From assembly GCF_002252045.1 (NCBI RefSeq), contig NZ_NEFF01000003.1:186001-250000 (forward strand): a stretch of DNA of 64,000 bases. Direction: 5' to 3'. This document shows, piece after piece, positions 9,185 to 18,795 of this stretch (its first letter is position 1; every line of letters begins with the position of its first letter). A program made the position numbers and the translations under genes. The notes beneath the pieces are model-generated. The model made no database searches, was not told the origin of the DNA, and saw only the letters and a list, made by a program, of their open reading frames with translations. The DNA comes from Ignatzschineria sp. F8392. GTDB lineage: Bacteria; Pseudomonadota; Gammaproteobacteria; Cardiobacteriales; Wohlfahrtiimonadaceae.

Positions 9185-9504
9185 AATTACATTTCCTCTA
9201 AGAGTGTACGAGTATTAAATAATTTCTCCCTAATGATACTCTAAAAACATCGCTTTATATAGCCCATTCTCCGCTAATTTTTAAGAAATGACCCACGAAT
9301 ACCCTATGAGTGATTAACGAATGAGCGAGCGTGAGCGCGATAAGTAACGAAGTATTTTCATAATCAGAGCATCACTTAAGAAGATTTCTATTTCCTATGA
9401 CAGATTCGATCGACTGACTTAACATCTGCCGAACTACTCTAACAGAGTAATATGACAATATTGTCACACACAAAAAGAGTCTCAATTACCTCGTATGCCC
9501 CCCA
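9185..9504. other. 320-bp gap between tatA and cfa
   Basis: No supported gene. It must hold the tatA promoter (minus strand) and the cfa 3' end. I see no clear terminator, operator or RNA. Confidence 0.5.
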
Positions 9505-10650
9505 TTAACGGGCAACGCGAATCCCCCCTTCAACGCCCAATGGACTCCAGAGAATTTGCCATAGCTGAATACTTCTTGCTCTAAATGCGCCAGCACAAGC
9601 CATAAGGTAGTAGATAAACATTCGCTTAAAACGGGGAGAATAGTTGGCTTCTAACTCCGGCCAATGCTCTAAAAATCGCTCTGCCCATGCCATTAAGGTA
9701 CGATCATAATCTGCACCAAAATTATGCCAATCTTCCATCACAAACTTGCCTTGACTCGCATTTGCAATTTTTTGGATCGAGGGAAGCTCACCATTGGGGA
9801 AGATATACTTCTCAATCCATGGATCAACATTGTATTGGTTGTTATTAGAACCGATAGTATGAAGAAGAAAGAGACCATCCTCTTTGAGATTACGGTGGGC
9901 AACTTCAAAATATTTACGATAGTTTTTAGGGCCGACATGCTCAAACATACCGACGGAAACAATCCGATCAAACGCGCCATTGAGATCGCGATAATCTTCT
10001 AAAATAATCTCAACATCGAGTGATTGACAACGCGCTTGCGCTAACTTCTGCTGCTCTTTAGAGATCGTCACTCCCGTTACAGAAACGCCATAGTGCTCTG
10101 CAGCATAAGCAGAAAGACCGCCCCAACCACAACCGATATCAAGGAGCTTCATGCCCGGCTCAAGTTGTAACTTTCGGCAGATCAGATCTAATTTTGCCTG
10201 CTGTGCCGCTTCCAAAGTTGTCGCTTCCGCCCAATAGCCACAAGAGTATTGCATATAAGGATCGAGCATCGCCGTAAAGAGATCATTTCCCAGATCATAA
10301 TGCTCCTCTCCTACAATCCAAGCACGCTTTTTACTCTGTAAATTGCGTAAACGCGCGAAGAGGATCTTTAAGATATCTTTAAAACTACTCGGCAACTTTT
10401 CATCGAGTTTTGCACGCATCACCTTTGTAAAGAAAAGATCGAGCTTCTCACAATCCCACCAGCCATCCAGATAGCTCTCTCCGAGGCCAATAGATCCCTC
10501 TTCCAGGACTCGCTGATAGAAATGATCATTATGGATCTGAATATCGTAGGGACGACTTCCATTAATCTCGATACCCGCCTGATCTAGTAGATCTTGAGCG
10601 ATACGTTTCCATTCAGTAAGATTACTCGCTTTTTTCTTAATGCTGCTCAT
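9505..10650 (-). CDS. cfa: Cyclopropane-fatty-acyl-phospholipid synthase
   Basis: 381 residues from the ATG at 10650, which has AGGAG four bases upstream; the frame begins four codons earlier at TTG. Cfa uses SAM to add a methylene bridge across unsaturated acyl chains of membrane phospholipids. Visible: the N-terminal domain (about 1-100), GEEHYDLGNDLF before the SAM site, LDIGCGWGGLS near 170, and the C-terminal FEHVGPKNYRKYF and LHTIG motifs. Length matches the family. It stands alone, with a 770-bp repeat-rich upstream region. Confidence 0.93.
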   Translation of the reverse strand: MSSIKKKASNLTEWKRIAQDLLDQAGIEINGSRPYDIQIHNDHFYQRVLEEGSIGLGESYLDGWWDCEKLDLFFTKVMRAKLDEKLPSSFKDILKILFARLRNLQSKKRAWIVGEEHYDLGNDLFTAMLDPYMQYSCGYWAEATTLEAAQQAKLDLICRKLQLEPGMKLLDIGCGWGGLSAYAAEHYGVSVTGVTISKEQQKLAQARCQSLDVEIILEDYRDLNGAFDRIVSVGMFEHVGPKNYRKYFEVAHRNLKEDGLFLLHTIGSNNNQYNVDPWIEKYIFPNGELPSIQKIANASQGKFVMEDWHNFGADYDRTLMAWAERFLEHWPELEANYSPRFKRMFIYYLMACAGAFRARSIQLWQILWSPLGVEGGIRVAR

Positions 10651-10950
10651 TTCACTCCTCAAATTCGTTTTTAAATGATTCGTCTTAAGTGATTCTTTTT
10701 AAACAACTCTTTAAAGTAGCTTCACAGTATAAAAGGAGAGTCCATTGCTCAGGAGACTCCATTATCTCAGGACAACATTGCTAGGAATAATTATAAACAA
10801 ACAATGCTATTTTATATATACATTTTTACATACTATTACATATTTACCACCCATCAATTACTTATTCATTAATCACTCTATTATTTTCAATAAATAGACA
10901 AAATAAAAGATCGTAATAGATCGTAATAAATATCAATGAACATCAATGAT

Positions 10951-11010
10951 GTATCTATGAGTATCAGTGAGTATCAGTGAGTATCAGTGAGTATCAGTGA
11001 GTATCAATAA
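10951..11010 (+). repeat. 10-bp tandem repeat (GTATCAGTGA)n
   Basis: Six consecutive 10-bp units; units 2-5 are exact GTATCAGTGA, the outer two are decayed copies. Confidence 0.9.
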
Positions 11011-11142
11011 ATATTGAATACTATTATCTTATTATCCTAACGATCTATTTTAGAGGCTGAGATTATGACCGACAACGAATATCTCGCGACTTCCCTCCTT
11101 CTCATCTCTTAGTTTCTCGCCCCCTAATCTCTCACCTCCCTT

Positions 11143-11197
11143 TTTCTCATGCTTCCTTTCTCACGCTTCCTTTCTCATACTTACTTTCTCATGCTCC
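11143..11197 (+). repeat. 14-bp tandem repeat TTTCTCATGCTTCC
   Basis: Four successive 13-14-bp copies with one to three differences each. Confidence 0.85.
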
Positions 11198-11310
11198 TTT
11201 TTATACCCTGCTCTCTGCAAAGAGAAACTCAATGAAAGGTTTTCTCCCCGAGATACCCTTTTTCGCTATAATAGGAGAGATCATTAAAGAGCCCTCATAC
11301 TCAACAATGC

Positions 11311-11343
11311 TCTTTATACAGTCTTTATACAGTCTTTATACAG
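11311..11343 (+). repeat. 11-bp tandem repeat TCTTTATACAG
   Basis: Three exact 11-bp copies about 80 bp before the gpmI start; probably in or near the transcribed leader. Confidence 0.9.
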
Positions 11344-11422
11344 ATATGCTTTAAAGCATTTTCAAACACCTTTAAACTCTTTTAAACACCTTTGAAACAT
11401 TTCAGACAAGGAATTACGCATA

Positions 11423-12955
11423 ATGTCTAGACCTAAACCGATTGTGCTCACCATTCTTGATGGCTGGGGATTTCGTAACGAAGTTGAAAATAATGCCATT
11501 GCAGCAGCAAACACCCCGCATTGGGATCATCTACGGGAAGTGGGCGCCGTCACTTTCATTAAAACCTCAGGGGAAGCGGTGGGATTGCCCGATGGACAAA
11601 TGGGTAACTCAGAAGTGGGCCATATGAATATCGGCGCTGGGCGTGTTGTTAATCAAGATTTCACCCGCATTACACAAGATCTCCGTAGTGGTGAATTTGA
11701 TAATAACCCCATCTTCAATGAAGTGATGGAAGATCTTGTGACTCAAGAGCGCGCGCTCCATATCTTTGGACTACTCTCTCCCGGTGGCGTTCACTCTGAT
11801 GAGAAGCATATCTTCGCGCTGATTCGTCTTGCGGCAAAACGGGGCGTTGAGAAGATCTATCTCCATGCCTTTCTCGATGGTCGCGATATGCCCCCACAAT
11901 CGGCAACCCCTTCTCTTGAAAAAGCAGAAGCGCTCTTTAAAGAGCTTGGTCGTGGTCGTATTGCAACAATCATTGGCCGCTACTATGCAATGGATCGTGA
12001 TAGTCGCTGGGATCGTGTTGAAAAAGCTTACGATCTGGTAAGTCAAGGGATTGGCGAGTACCAAGCAGCTACGGCTGAAGAGGGATTACAAAATGCCTAT
12101 GCCCGTGGTGAACATGATGAGTTTGTCAAGGCGACTGTTATTCAAGATGCGGTCAAAATGGTCGATGGGGATGCCGTAATCTTTATGAATTTCCGCTCAG
12201 ATCGTGCGCGCGAATTGAGTTATCCTTTTGTAGAAGATGATTTTGCCGGCTTTACCCCCAAGTATCGCCCTAAACTCTCACATTTTGTCTCTTTGACACA
12301 ATATAAAGAGGGGCTCAATACAGAGATTGCCTATCCCCCATTAGAACTCAATAATGGTCTTGGAGAAGTCTTAGCAAAAGAGGGTTATACCCAGCTACGT
12401 ATTGCCGAGACAGAGAAGTACCCACATGTCACCTTCTTCTTCAATGGTGGTGAGGAGAAAGTCTTTCAGGGAGAAGAGCGAATCTTAGTGAACTCTCCTA
12501 AAGTTGCAACATATGACCTTCAGCCTGAAATGAGTGCGCCCGAGGTGACAGAACGACTTGTCGAGGCGATCGAATCTGAGAAGTTTGATGTGATCATCTG
12601 TAACTATGCAAACCCTGATATGGTGGGTCATACCGGTGTCTTTGAAGCAATTGTGAAGGCGATTGAAGCGGTTGATACCGGCTTAGGCAAGGTTTATGAG
12701 GCAGTTAAAAAAGTAGGGGGCGAGATGTTAGTGACCGCCGATCACGGTAATGCTGAACAAACATGGGATGAGAAGACTAATCAACCACACACGGCACATA
12801 CCACAACGCCGGTGCCACTCATCTATGTTGGCCGTAAAGCAACATTAGAACCCGATGGTGCGCTCTGTGATCTTGCGCCAACGATTCTCTATCTCCTAGG
12901 TGAAAAGCAGCCTAAAGAGATGACGGGGAAAAACCTGATCCATTTCCAATCATAG
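11423..12955 (+). CDS. gpmI: 2,3-bisphosphoglycerate-independent phosphoglycerate mutase
   Basis: 510 residues, the normal size. GpmI interconverts 3- and 2-phosphoglycerate in glycolysis and gluconeogenesis with Mn2+. The first metal Asp is in ILDGWG (residues 11-16); the phosphorylated nucleophile is Ser63 in [36 protein letters not shown] and the final [10 protein letters not shown] carry the other metal and substrate residues. The start has AAGGAA upstream. In many relatives envC and a ctpA-type protease follow; here the protease follows after 348 bp and envC is not between them. Confidence 0.96.
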   Translation: MSRPKPIVLTILDGWGFRNEVENNAIAAANTPHWDHLREVGAVTFIKTSGEAVGLPDGQMGNSEVGHMNIGAGRVVNQDFTRITQDLRSGEFDNNPIFNEVMEDLVTQERALHIFGLLSPGGVHSDEKHIFALIRLAAKRGVEKIYLHAFLDGRDMPPQSATPSLEKAEALFKELGRGRIATIIGRYYAMDRDSRWDRVEKAYDLVSQGIGEYQAATAEEGLQNAYARGEHDEFVKATVIQDAVKMVDGDAVIFMNFRSDRARELSYPFVEDDFAGFTPKYRPKLSHFVSLTQYKEGLNTEIAYPPLELNNGLGEVLAKEGYTQLRIAETEKYPHVTFFFNGGEEKVFQGEERILVNSPKVATYDLQPEMSAPEVTERLVEAIESEKFDVIICNYANPDMVGHTGVFEAIVKAIEAVDTGLGKVYEAVKKVGGEMLVTADHGNAEQTWDEKTNQPHTAHTTTPVPLIYVGRKATLEPDGALCDLAPTILYLLGEKQPKEMTGKNLIHFQS

Positions 12956-13303
12956 TGCCCAATTATGGCGCCGGGTCACATCAAGCGAGATTGAATCAAT
13001 CAAAATTAGATCACGCAAAATTGAAATAAAATTGAAATAATAAGCGTGAAATAATCAGCGCAAGATTAAGAGAAGCTCTTATCGGGATACTCTTATCGGC
13101 ATCAAGACCGGTAAGCGCTCTCTTAATCGCTTAGCTTGCCCAAAGTAGCTCAACTCCAACATCGATTCGAGGGCCGACTCAAAGACGCAACCATTTAAAA
13201 ACATCAACAAAAGTATCATCGACAATCACATCGATAAGTTCGCTAGCCCTCTCTCTGCCCATTCCTCTGACATTCTCAGTGATATCATTTAAGGAACCTA
13301 TTT
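12956..13303. other. 348-bp gap between gpmI and the ctpA-type gene
   Basis: No credible ORF or RNA. Nothing resembles a remnant of envC in any frame by eye. Only weak inverted repeats (around 13090-13125). Confidence 0.5.
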
Positions 13304-14659
13304 ATGAAAAGAGCGTTCTCCCATCCCCTTCTCCTCTCAACTCTCCTGTCCCTTAGTTTGAATCCCCTTGCTTACGCAGAGCCGAAAGTCGCTCAAGAGC
13401 AGAGAGAATCGATGGAGCCGATCGATCTGATCTCCACACCGGCAGAACCCACCATTCCGGTAGATGATCTACGCCGGTTTATTGAGGTCTTTGATGAGCT
13501 TAAACGCAATTATGTCGATGAGCTGAGCGATGCCACATTGATTCAAAATGCAATTATCGGCATGTTAACGAACCTCGATCCTCATTCAAAATATTATAGT
13601 GCCGAGCAGTTTCAAAAGATCAAAAATGAGACCTCTGGCAAAGAGAGCAGTATCGGTATCACCCTTCGCGCTGAGAGTCGAGATGACCACGATACAAAAG
13701 GGGCGATGGTGATTAAAACAATTGCCCCCAACAGTCCGGCAGAAAAGGCAGGATTGCAGATAGGGGATCGCATTGTCACAATCGATCAAACACCGACAGA
13801 TCAACTCACAGTAGCGCAGGCAGAGCAACGGCTGCAAGGCAAAAAAGGGAGCCACGTTCAGTTAGAATTCTTTCATAATGGAGAGTTAAAAGAGCGCCAG
13901 ATTGTCCGTGCCGATATTGCCCTCCCTAGTCTGGAAAAAGCGAGACGATATGGGCAATTTGCCTATCTCTCCTTAAGCCGTTTTCAAGAGGGGAGCAGTG
14001 AAGAGATTGCAGATGCCCTACTCGCCCTTGAGATTGAATCTAAAACAGCAAATACCCCGATCCAAGGGATGATTCTCGATCTCCGTAATAATCATGGCGG
14101 ACTTCTCTCCGCCGCCATCGATGTTGCTGATCTCTTCCTGACACAAGGTGTGATCACCTATACTACCGGTCAAGCAACTCAACATCAGAAGCAATATCTT
14201 GCCACTGAACGTGAGCTGATTACTGAAATACCACTCATTATTCTGATCAACCAACAGAGCGCCTCGGCGGCAGAGATTGTTGCCGGCGCACTTCAAGATC
14301 ATCAAAGAGCATTAATCGTCGGGGAGAATAGCTATGGAAAAGGTTCCGTTCAATATGCCGTTCCCCTCAACAATGGCGATGCGATTCGCTATACCATCGC
14401 GCGCTACTACACCCCTGATGGCAAGAGCATTCAAGATGAAGGGATTTCCCCTGATATCTTCATCCCTGACCTTAAAGTCAGCCCTAAAACAGACAGAAAT
14501 GGAATCGATAAAAGATCCCATTCGCACGTGGATCACTTCACACAGCAGAAGCGTTATCTCCTAGAGAATGATTATCCCCTCTACGAGAGTATTCTACTCC
14601 TCGAAGGGATCACACGCTATCCACAACTCAATAGTGCTAAAGAGAATAGAGATATATAG
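13304..14659 (+). CDS. Carboxy-terminal processing protease (S41 family)
   Basis: 451 residues with a Sec signal peptide (about 1-25, ending AYA), so periplasmic. After an S41 N-terminal segment comes a PDZ domain (about 115-200), then the protease core. The catalytic Ser is in NQQSASAAEI (about Ser321) and the general-base Lys in GENSYGKGSVQ (about Lys345). Such proteases trim C-termini of periplasmic proteins, often peptidoglycan hydrolases. The start has AAGGAA upstream. It is CtpA/Prc-like, of the short CtpA type rather than the 680-residue Prc type. Confidence 0.9.
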   Translation: MKRAFSHPLLLSTLLSLSLNPLAYAEPKVAQEQRESMEPIDLISTPAEPTIPVDDLRRFIEVFDELKRNYVDELSDATLIQNAIIGMLTNLDPHSKYYSAEQFQKIKNETSGKESSIGITLRAESRDDHDTKGAMVIKTIAPNSPAEKAGLQIGDRIVTIDQTPTDQLTVAQAEQRLQGKKGSHVQLEFFHNGELKERQIVRADIALPSLEKARRYGQFAYLSLSRFQEGSSEEIADALLALEIESKTANTPIQGMILDLRNNHGGLLSAAIDVADLFLTQGVITYTTGQATQHQKQYLATERELITEIPLIILINQQSASAAEIVAGALQDHQRALIVGENSYGKGSVQYAVPLNNGDAIRYTIARYYTPDGKSIQDEGISPDIFIPDLKVSPKTDRNGIDKRSHSHVDHFTQQKRYLLENDYPLYESILLLEGITRYPQLNSAKENRDI

Positions 14660-14732
14660 AGGTAAGATATATAGCGGTGAGATTGAGAGAGATAAGATCT
14701 AGAGAGAGAATCCCCCAAAATCACTCTCAACC

Positions 14733-14760
14733 TTGAAATCTCTAAAGATCACCCTATATT
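14733..14760 (+). promoter_or_regulatory. Likely uvrA promoter
   Basis: TTGAAA (14733-14738), 16-bp spacer, TATATT (14755-14760), about 80 bp before the uvrA ATG. I see no CTGT-N8-ACAG LexA box near it, so SOS control of uvrA is not evident. Confidence 0.55.
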
Positions 14761-14840
14761 CTCACATAGTACAAAAAGATCATTTAAGGGAGTCGGTATC
14801 TTATTACCGCTCTATCCCCTACCTCCTATCTGAAGGTTTT

Positions 14841-17669
14841 ATGGAAGATATAATTATTCAAGGTGCGCGTACGCACAATCTTAAAGATATTAGTTTAACC
14901 CTTCCCCGCAATAAACTTGTGGTCATTACAGGGCTCTCTGGCTCTGGGAAATCATCACTTGCTTTCGATACACTCTACGCTGAAGGGCAACGTCGCTATG
15001 TGGAGTCACTCTCCTCTTATGCGAGACAATTCCTCTCGGTGATGGGAAAGCCTGATGTTGACCATATCTCAGGTCTATCGCCGGCGATCTCTATCGAGCA
15101 GAAATCAACATCCCACAATCCACGCTCAACAGTGGGAACGGTCACCGAGATCTACGACTATCTTCGTCTGCTCTTCGCCCGTATCGGTACGCCGCACTGC
15201 CCGACCCATCATCTCCCGCTCAATGCGCAGACCATTCCACAGATGGTCGATATGACGATGGCGCTCTCTGAAGAGCTTCGACTGATGTTGATAGCCCCTA
15301 TTGTTCGCAATCGGAAGGGAGAGCATCTCAAACTCTTTGAAGAGCTTAAAGCACGAGGATTTCTGCGTGTTCGTGTTGATGGAAAAACCTATGAGATCGA
15401 TGAGTTGCCGGAGATCAACCCGAAACAGCATCACGATATCGATGTTGTTGTCGATCGCTTCCGCGTGCGAGATGATATTCGTATCCGTCTTTCAGAATCA
15501 CTAGAGACGGCGCTCGATCTAACCAATGGTTTAGCGGCAATTGTCGATATGAAGAGTGAAGAGACTCTCCTACAATTTTCGGCTAACTATGCCTGCCCTG
15601 AATGTGGCTTTACCATTGCCGAGTTAGAACCGCGTCTCTTCTCTTTTAATAATCCTGAAGGCGCTTGTCCAACTTGTGATGGTTTAGGGGTTAATCAATA
15701 TTTTGATCCTGATCGCGTTATTGCCGAACCTTCTCTATCACTAGCTAGTGGTGCTATTCGAGGCTGGGATAAAAATTCTAGCTACTACTTCTCCATGATC
15801 GAATCTTTAGGGAGACATTACGGCTTTAACCCAGAAACGCCTTTTGAAGCGCTTCCGAAAAAGATTCAGAAGATTCTACTCTACGGATCGGGTGAGGAGG
15901 AGATAGAGTTCCATTATCTGAGTAATCGAGGACAACGCTCCATCCGCATCCATCCATTTGAGGGGATCTTAAATAATTTAGAGCGTCGTTACCATGAGAC
16001 CGACTCACAAATTGTCCGTGAAAGTTTAACGCGATTTTTAGCGATGCGTGTCTGCCCTGACTGTGAAGGAAGTCGCCTAGGTCCTGCTGCGAAAAATGTT
16101 CTTATCGAAGGCGAAGCGATCCATAACATCACCGCCCTACCGATCAATGAGGCCTTAAAATGGGCTGAAGAGGTGAAGCTCTCGGGCGCTAAAAAAGAGA
16201 TTGCCGATAAGATCTTTAAAGAGATTCAGGAACGACTCGGCTTTTTAGTCAATGTCGGACTCGACTATCTCAACCTCTCTCGTTCAGCAGAGACACTCTC
16301 TGGAGGTGAAGCGCAACGAATTCGTCTTGCCTCCCAAATTGGTGCCGGCTTAATGGGTGTTCTCTATGTGTTAGATGAACCCTCAATCGGTCTTCATCAA
16401 CGAGATAATGATCGTCTCTTACAGACCCTCTTCCATCTGCGCGATCTTGGAAATACCGTCATTGTGGTAGAGCATGATGAAGATGCCATTTTAGCCGCGG
16501 ATTATATTGTCGATATTGGCCCCGGTGCCGGCGTTCATGGAGGCTCTGTTGTTGCTGCAGGAACCCCTCAATCGGTACTGAAAAATAAGGATTCTCTCAC
16601 TGCCGATTATCTCTCTGGACGCAAGAAAATAGAGGTGCCGAAAGAGCGAACGCCACGAGATCCTAAGAGAGAAATTAAGCTGATTGGCGCAACAGGCAAT
16701 AACCTCAAAAAAGTGACCGCCTCCTTCCCGCTCGGCCTTCTAACCTGTGTGACTGGCGTTTCAGGCTCAGGAAAATCAACCCTCGTGAATGATACGCTCT
16801 ACAGCGCTATCGCACGTATTTTGAATAAAAACAATAGCATCGAAGTTGCACCTTATCAGAAGATTGAAGGATTAGATCAGATCGACAAAATCGTCAATAT
16901 CGATCAGAGCCCTATCGGCCGAACACCTCGATCCAATCCTGCGACCTATACCGGACTCTTCACCCCGATTCGAGAGATCTTCGCCAATACGCCAGAAGCA
17001 CGCGCACGAGGCTATCAGCCAGGGCGTTTTAGCTTCAATGTGAAGGGAGGACGTTGTGAAAATTGTCAGGGAGATGGTCTTATCAAAGTTGAGATGCACT
17101 TCCTTCCCGATGTTTATGTCATGTGTGATGAGTGTCAAGGAAAGCGTTACAATCGCGAAACCCTCGATATTCTCTATAAAGGAAAGTCGATCAATGATGT
17201 TCTCAATATGACGGTGGAAGAAGCGTATCAATTCTTCGATGCCATTCCAGTTGTTCATCGTCGACTCGAAACACTGATGGAAGTGGGTTTAAGTTATATC
17301 ACCTTAGGTCAAAATGCGACAACACTCTCCGGCGGTGAGGCTCAACGAGTGAAACTCTCCCGGGAGCTTTCGAAACGAGATACCGGCAAAACGGTCTATA
17401 TTCTCGACGAGCCAACAACCGGCCTGCACTTCCACGATATTGCACAGCTCCTTAAAGTGATTCATACCTTACGTGATAAAGGGAATACCATCATTATTAT
17501 CGAGCACAATCTCGATGTTATTAAGACAGCGGATTGGCTCATCGATATCGGTCCAGAAGGGGGAGCGAAAGGTGGAAATATCATCTTTGCCGGCACTCCC
17601 GAAGAGATCGCTCAATGTCCAGAGAGTTATACCGGAAAATATCTTAAACCGCTTTTAGAGAAAGGATAA
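14841..17669 (+). CDS. uvrA: Excinuclease ABC subunit A
   Basis: 942 residues from the ATG at 14841 (GAAGG just upstream); the open frame begins 36 codons earlier, but that leader is unlike UvrA and contains the promoter. UvrA is the ATPase that detects DNA damage and loads UvrB in nucleotide excision repair. Both ABC modules are complete: Walker [10 protein letters not shown] and GVSGSGKST, two LSGGEAQR signatures, and two zinc modules (CPECG...CPTC and CENCQGDG...CDEC). The common C-terminal Gly-rich tail is missing; the protein ends KPLLEKG. Confidence 0.97.
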   Translation: MEDIIIQGARTHNLKDISLTLPRNKLVVITGLSGSGKSSLAFDTLYAEGQRRYVESLSSYARQFLSVMGKPDVDHISGLSPAISIEQKSTSHNPRSTVGTVTEIYDYLRLLFARIGTPHCPTHHLPLNAQTIPQMVDMTMALSEELRLMLIAPIVRNRKGEHLKLFEELKARGFLRVRVDGKTYEIDELPEINPKQHHDIDVVVDRFRVRDDIRIRLSESLETALDLTNGLAAIVDMKSEETLLQFSANYACPECGFTIAELEPRLFSFNNPEGACPTCDGLGVNQYFDPDRVIAEPSLSLASGAIRGWDKNSSYYFSMIESLGRHYGFNPETPFEALPKKIQKILLYGSGEEEIEFHYLSNRGQRSIRIHPFEGILNNLERRYHETDSQIVRESLTRFLAMRVCPDCEGSRLGPAAKNVLIEGEAIHNITALPINEALKWAEEVKLSGAKKEIADKIFKEIQERLGFLVNVGLDYLNLSRSAETLSGGEAQRIRLASQIGAGLMGVLYVLDEPSIGLHQRDNDRLLQTLFHLRDLGNTVIVVEHDEDAILAADYIVDIGPGAGVHGGSVVAAGTPQSVLKNKDSLTADYLSGRKKIEVPKERTPRDPKREIKLIGATGNNLKKVTASFPLGLLTCVTGVSGSGKSTLVNDTLYSAIARILNKNNSIEVAPYQKIEGLDQIDKIVNIDQSPIGRTPRSNPATYTGLFTPIREIFANTPEARARGYQPGRFSFNVKGGRCENCQGDGLIKVEMHFLPDVYVMCDECQGKRYNRETLDILYKGKSINDVLNMTVEEAYQFFDAIPVVHRRLETLMEVGLSYITLGQNATTLSGGEAQRVKLSRELSKRDTGKTVYILDEPTTGLHFHDIAQLLKVIHTLRDKGNTIIIIEHNLDVIKTADWLIDIGPEGGAKGGNIIFAGTPEEIAQCPESYTGKYLKPLLEKG

Positions 17670-17697
17670 ATATCGGTTACCAAAATCGATCGATATC

Positions 17698-17730
17698 AGC
17701 CATCACCTTAAATGGATGATGGTTTTTTTA
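17698..17730 (+). terminator. uvrA terminator
   Basis: Stem CCATCA/TGATGG (17700-17705 with 17717-17722) followed at once by seven Ts. Confidence 0.75.
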
Positions 17731-17741
17731 TTCATCAAAAA

Positions 17742-18306
17742 AAGCTGAACGCTGCCGGGTCTTACTATCGCGTACTTCCATCAATCTCGTGCCGGCAGTA
17801 TGCAATCATTCGATTGCCGGAATAGTTCTTATCTTTATAAAAGCTGATGAGTTGCCGGATCTTACCACTGCGTACTTCCATAATTTGCATGCCGGCAAAT
17901 ATCGCTCTTTTAACGATATCGTCCCGGTGTCGAAGATGCCAAATGGCGGGCATGCAGTAGTGAAAAGATTGCAATAGTCGGCTCCCGCCGCTCAATAAAT
18001 CCTCTTAAGAATCATTCGTTCAAAAATAAGCTGAACGCTGCCGGGTCTTACTATCGCGTATTTCCACAAATCTCGCGCCGGCAGATGGCAATCATTCGAT
18101 TGCCGGAATAGTTCTTATCTTTATAAAGGCTGATGAGTTGCCGGAGATTACCACTGCGTACTTCCATAATTTGCATGCCGGCAAATATCGCTCTTTTAAC
18201 GATATCTTCCCGGTATCGAAGATGCCAAATGGCGGGCATGCAGTAGTGAAAAGATTGCAATAGTCGGCTCCCGCCGCTCAATAAATCCTCTTAAGAATCA
18301 TTCATC
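17742..18306. repeat. Tandem duplication, two 286-bp units with nested half-repeats
   Basis: Copy 1 is 17742-18027 and copy 2 is 18028 to about 18306, about 95% identical, offset exactly 286 bp. A truncated third start (TTCATCAAAAACTGAAC, 18301-18317) resembles the left flank of copy 1. Inside each unit two segments of about 57 bp are related to each other (AGCTGA...TGCCGG...CTTCCAT...GCCGGCA), bounded by inverted TGCCGG/CCGGCA. A short hairpin (GGCAATC/GATTGCC in copy 2) lies between them. Each copy holds a 76-codon minus-strand ORF, but differences between copies are mostly amino-acid changing, so I do not call a gene. It lies between uvrA and the feo promoter. Confidence 0.9.
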
Positions 18307-18336
18307 AAAAACTGAACAATAAATTAAAAAAATATA

Positions 18337-18376
18337 TTGATATGGATCAAATAATATAAAAAGCTCAATTGATAAT
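18337..18376 (+). promoter_or_regulatory. FNR-dependent feo promoter
   Basis: A perfect FNR box TTGAT-ATGG-ATCAA (18337-18350) is followed by GATAAT (18371-18376) placed so that the box centre is about -40 from the expected start, the class II position. Feo imports ferrous iron, which prevails without oxygen, and E. coli feo is FNR-activated. About 165 bp of leader follows. Confidence 0.75.
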
Positions 18377-18404
18377 AGATCTCAAAAGCGATAGATTTCT
18401 ATTA

Positions 18405-18430
18405 TCTGTTTGATAATGATTCTTTATGAA
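18405..18430 (+). promoter_or_regulatory. Possible Fur-binding site before feoA
   Basis: ATTATC and GATAAT hexamers with TGATAATGATTCTTT (from 18411) recall the Fur box; about 11 of 19 positions fit. It is downstream of the FNR promoter, where a repressor could act. Weak on sequence alone. Confidence 0.35.
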
Positions 18431-18543
18431 TGAATGATGATTTCAATAACGCTATTGATCATCACTCACTTCTCTAATCATTTTATTAACTTCTTTTTTA
18501 TCTACTTCTTCTATTTACCTCTCTTGTCTTGGTGACCGCTACA

Positions 18544-18795
18544 ATGACAACTATGAAAATGCTCTCTCTCGATCAGGTCAATATCAATGAACCGGTGATG
18601 ATTAAACAACTCAATACGCCGGAACCGAGCTATCGTCATAAATTGCTCGCGATGGGCGTTACCCCTGGTTGTGAAGTAACGGTGATTCGAACAGCGCCAC
18701 TAGGTGATCCGATTCAGGTGATGATTCGAGGTTTTCAACTCTGCCTACGTAAAAAAGAAGCTGCTTCCATTATTGTTGAGAAGAGAGCGCAATAG
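18544..18795 (+). CDS. feoA: Ferrous iron transport protein FeoA
   Basis: 83 residues from the ATG at 18544; in-frame TTG (18529) and ATGs (18553, 18559) are alternatives, and no start has a strong ribosome site. FeoA is a small cytoplasmic SH3-like protein that works with FeoB. The motif HKLLAMGVTPGCEVTVIRTAPLGDP and the final RGFQLCLRKKEA are typical. The stop is immediately followed by the feoB ATG, so translation is coupled. Confidence 0.92.
   Translation: MTTMKMLSLDQVNINEPVMIKQLNTPEPSYRHKLLAMGVTPGCEVTVIRTAPLGDPIQVMIRGFQLCLRKKEAASIIVEKRAQ

Larger units (their letters stand above)
10651..11422. other. Long repeat-rich gap between cfa and gpmI
   Basis: Nearly 770 bp between divergent genes with no plausible ORF. 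It contains three separate tandem repeats (10951-11010, 11143-11197, 11311-11343; own entries). A TATAAT at 11267-11272 could be a gpmI -10, but no good -35 accompanies it. Confidence 0.6.

Noticed and set aside
14660-14840. LexA (SOS) box before uvrA
   Set aside because: No CTGT-N8-ACAG-like sequence found although the promoter is clear.
17765-18281. Two 76-codon minus-strand ORFs in the 286-bp duplication
   Set aside because: Most differences between the copies change amino acids, there is no ribosome site, and the frame looks like a by-product of the repeat.
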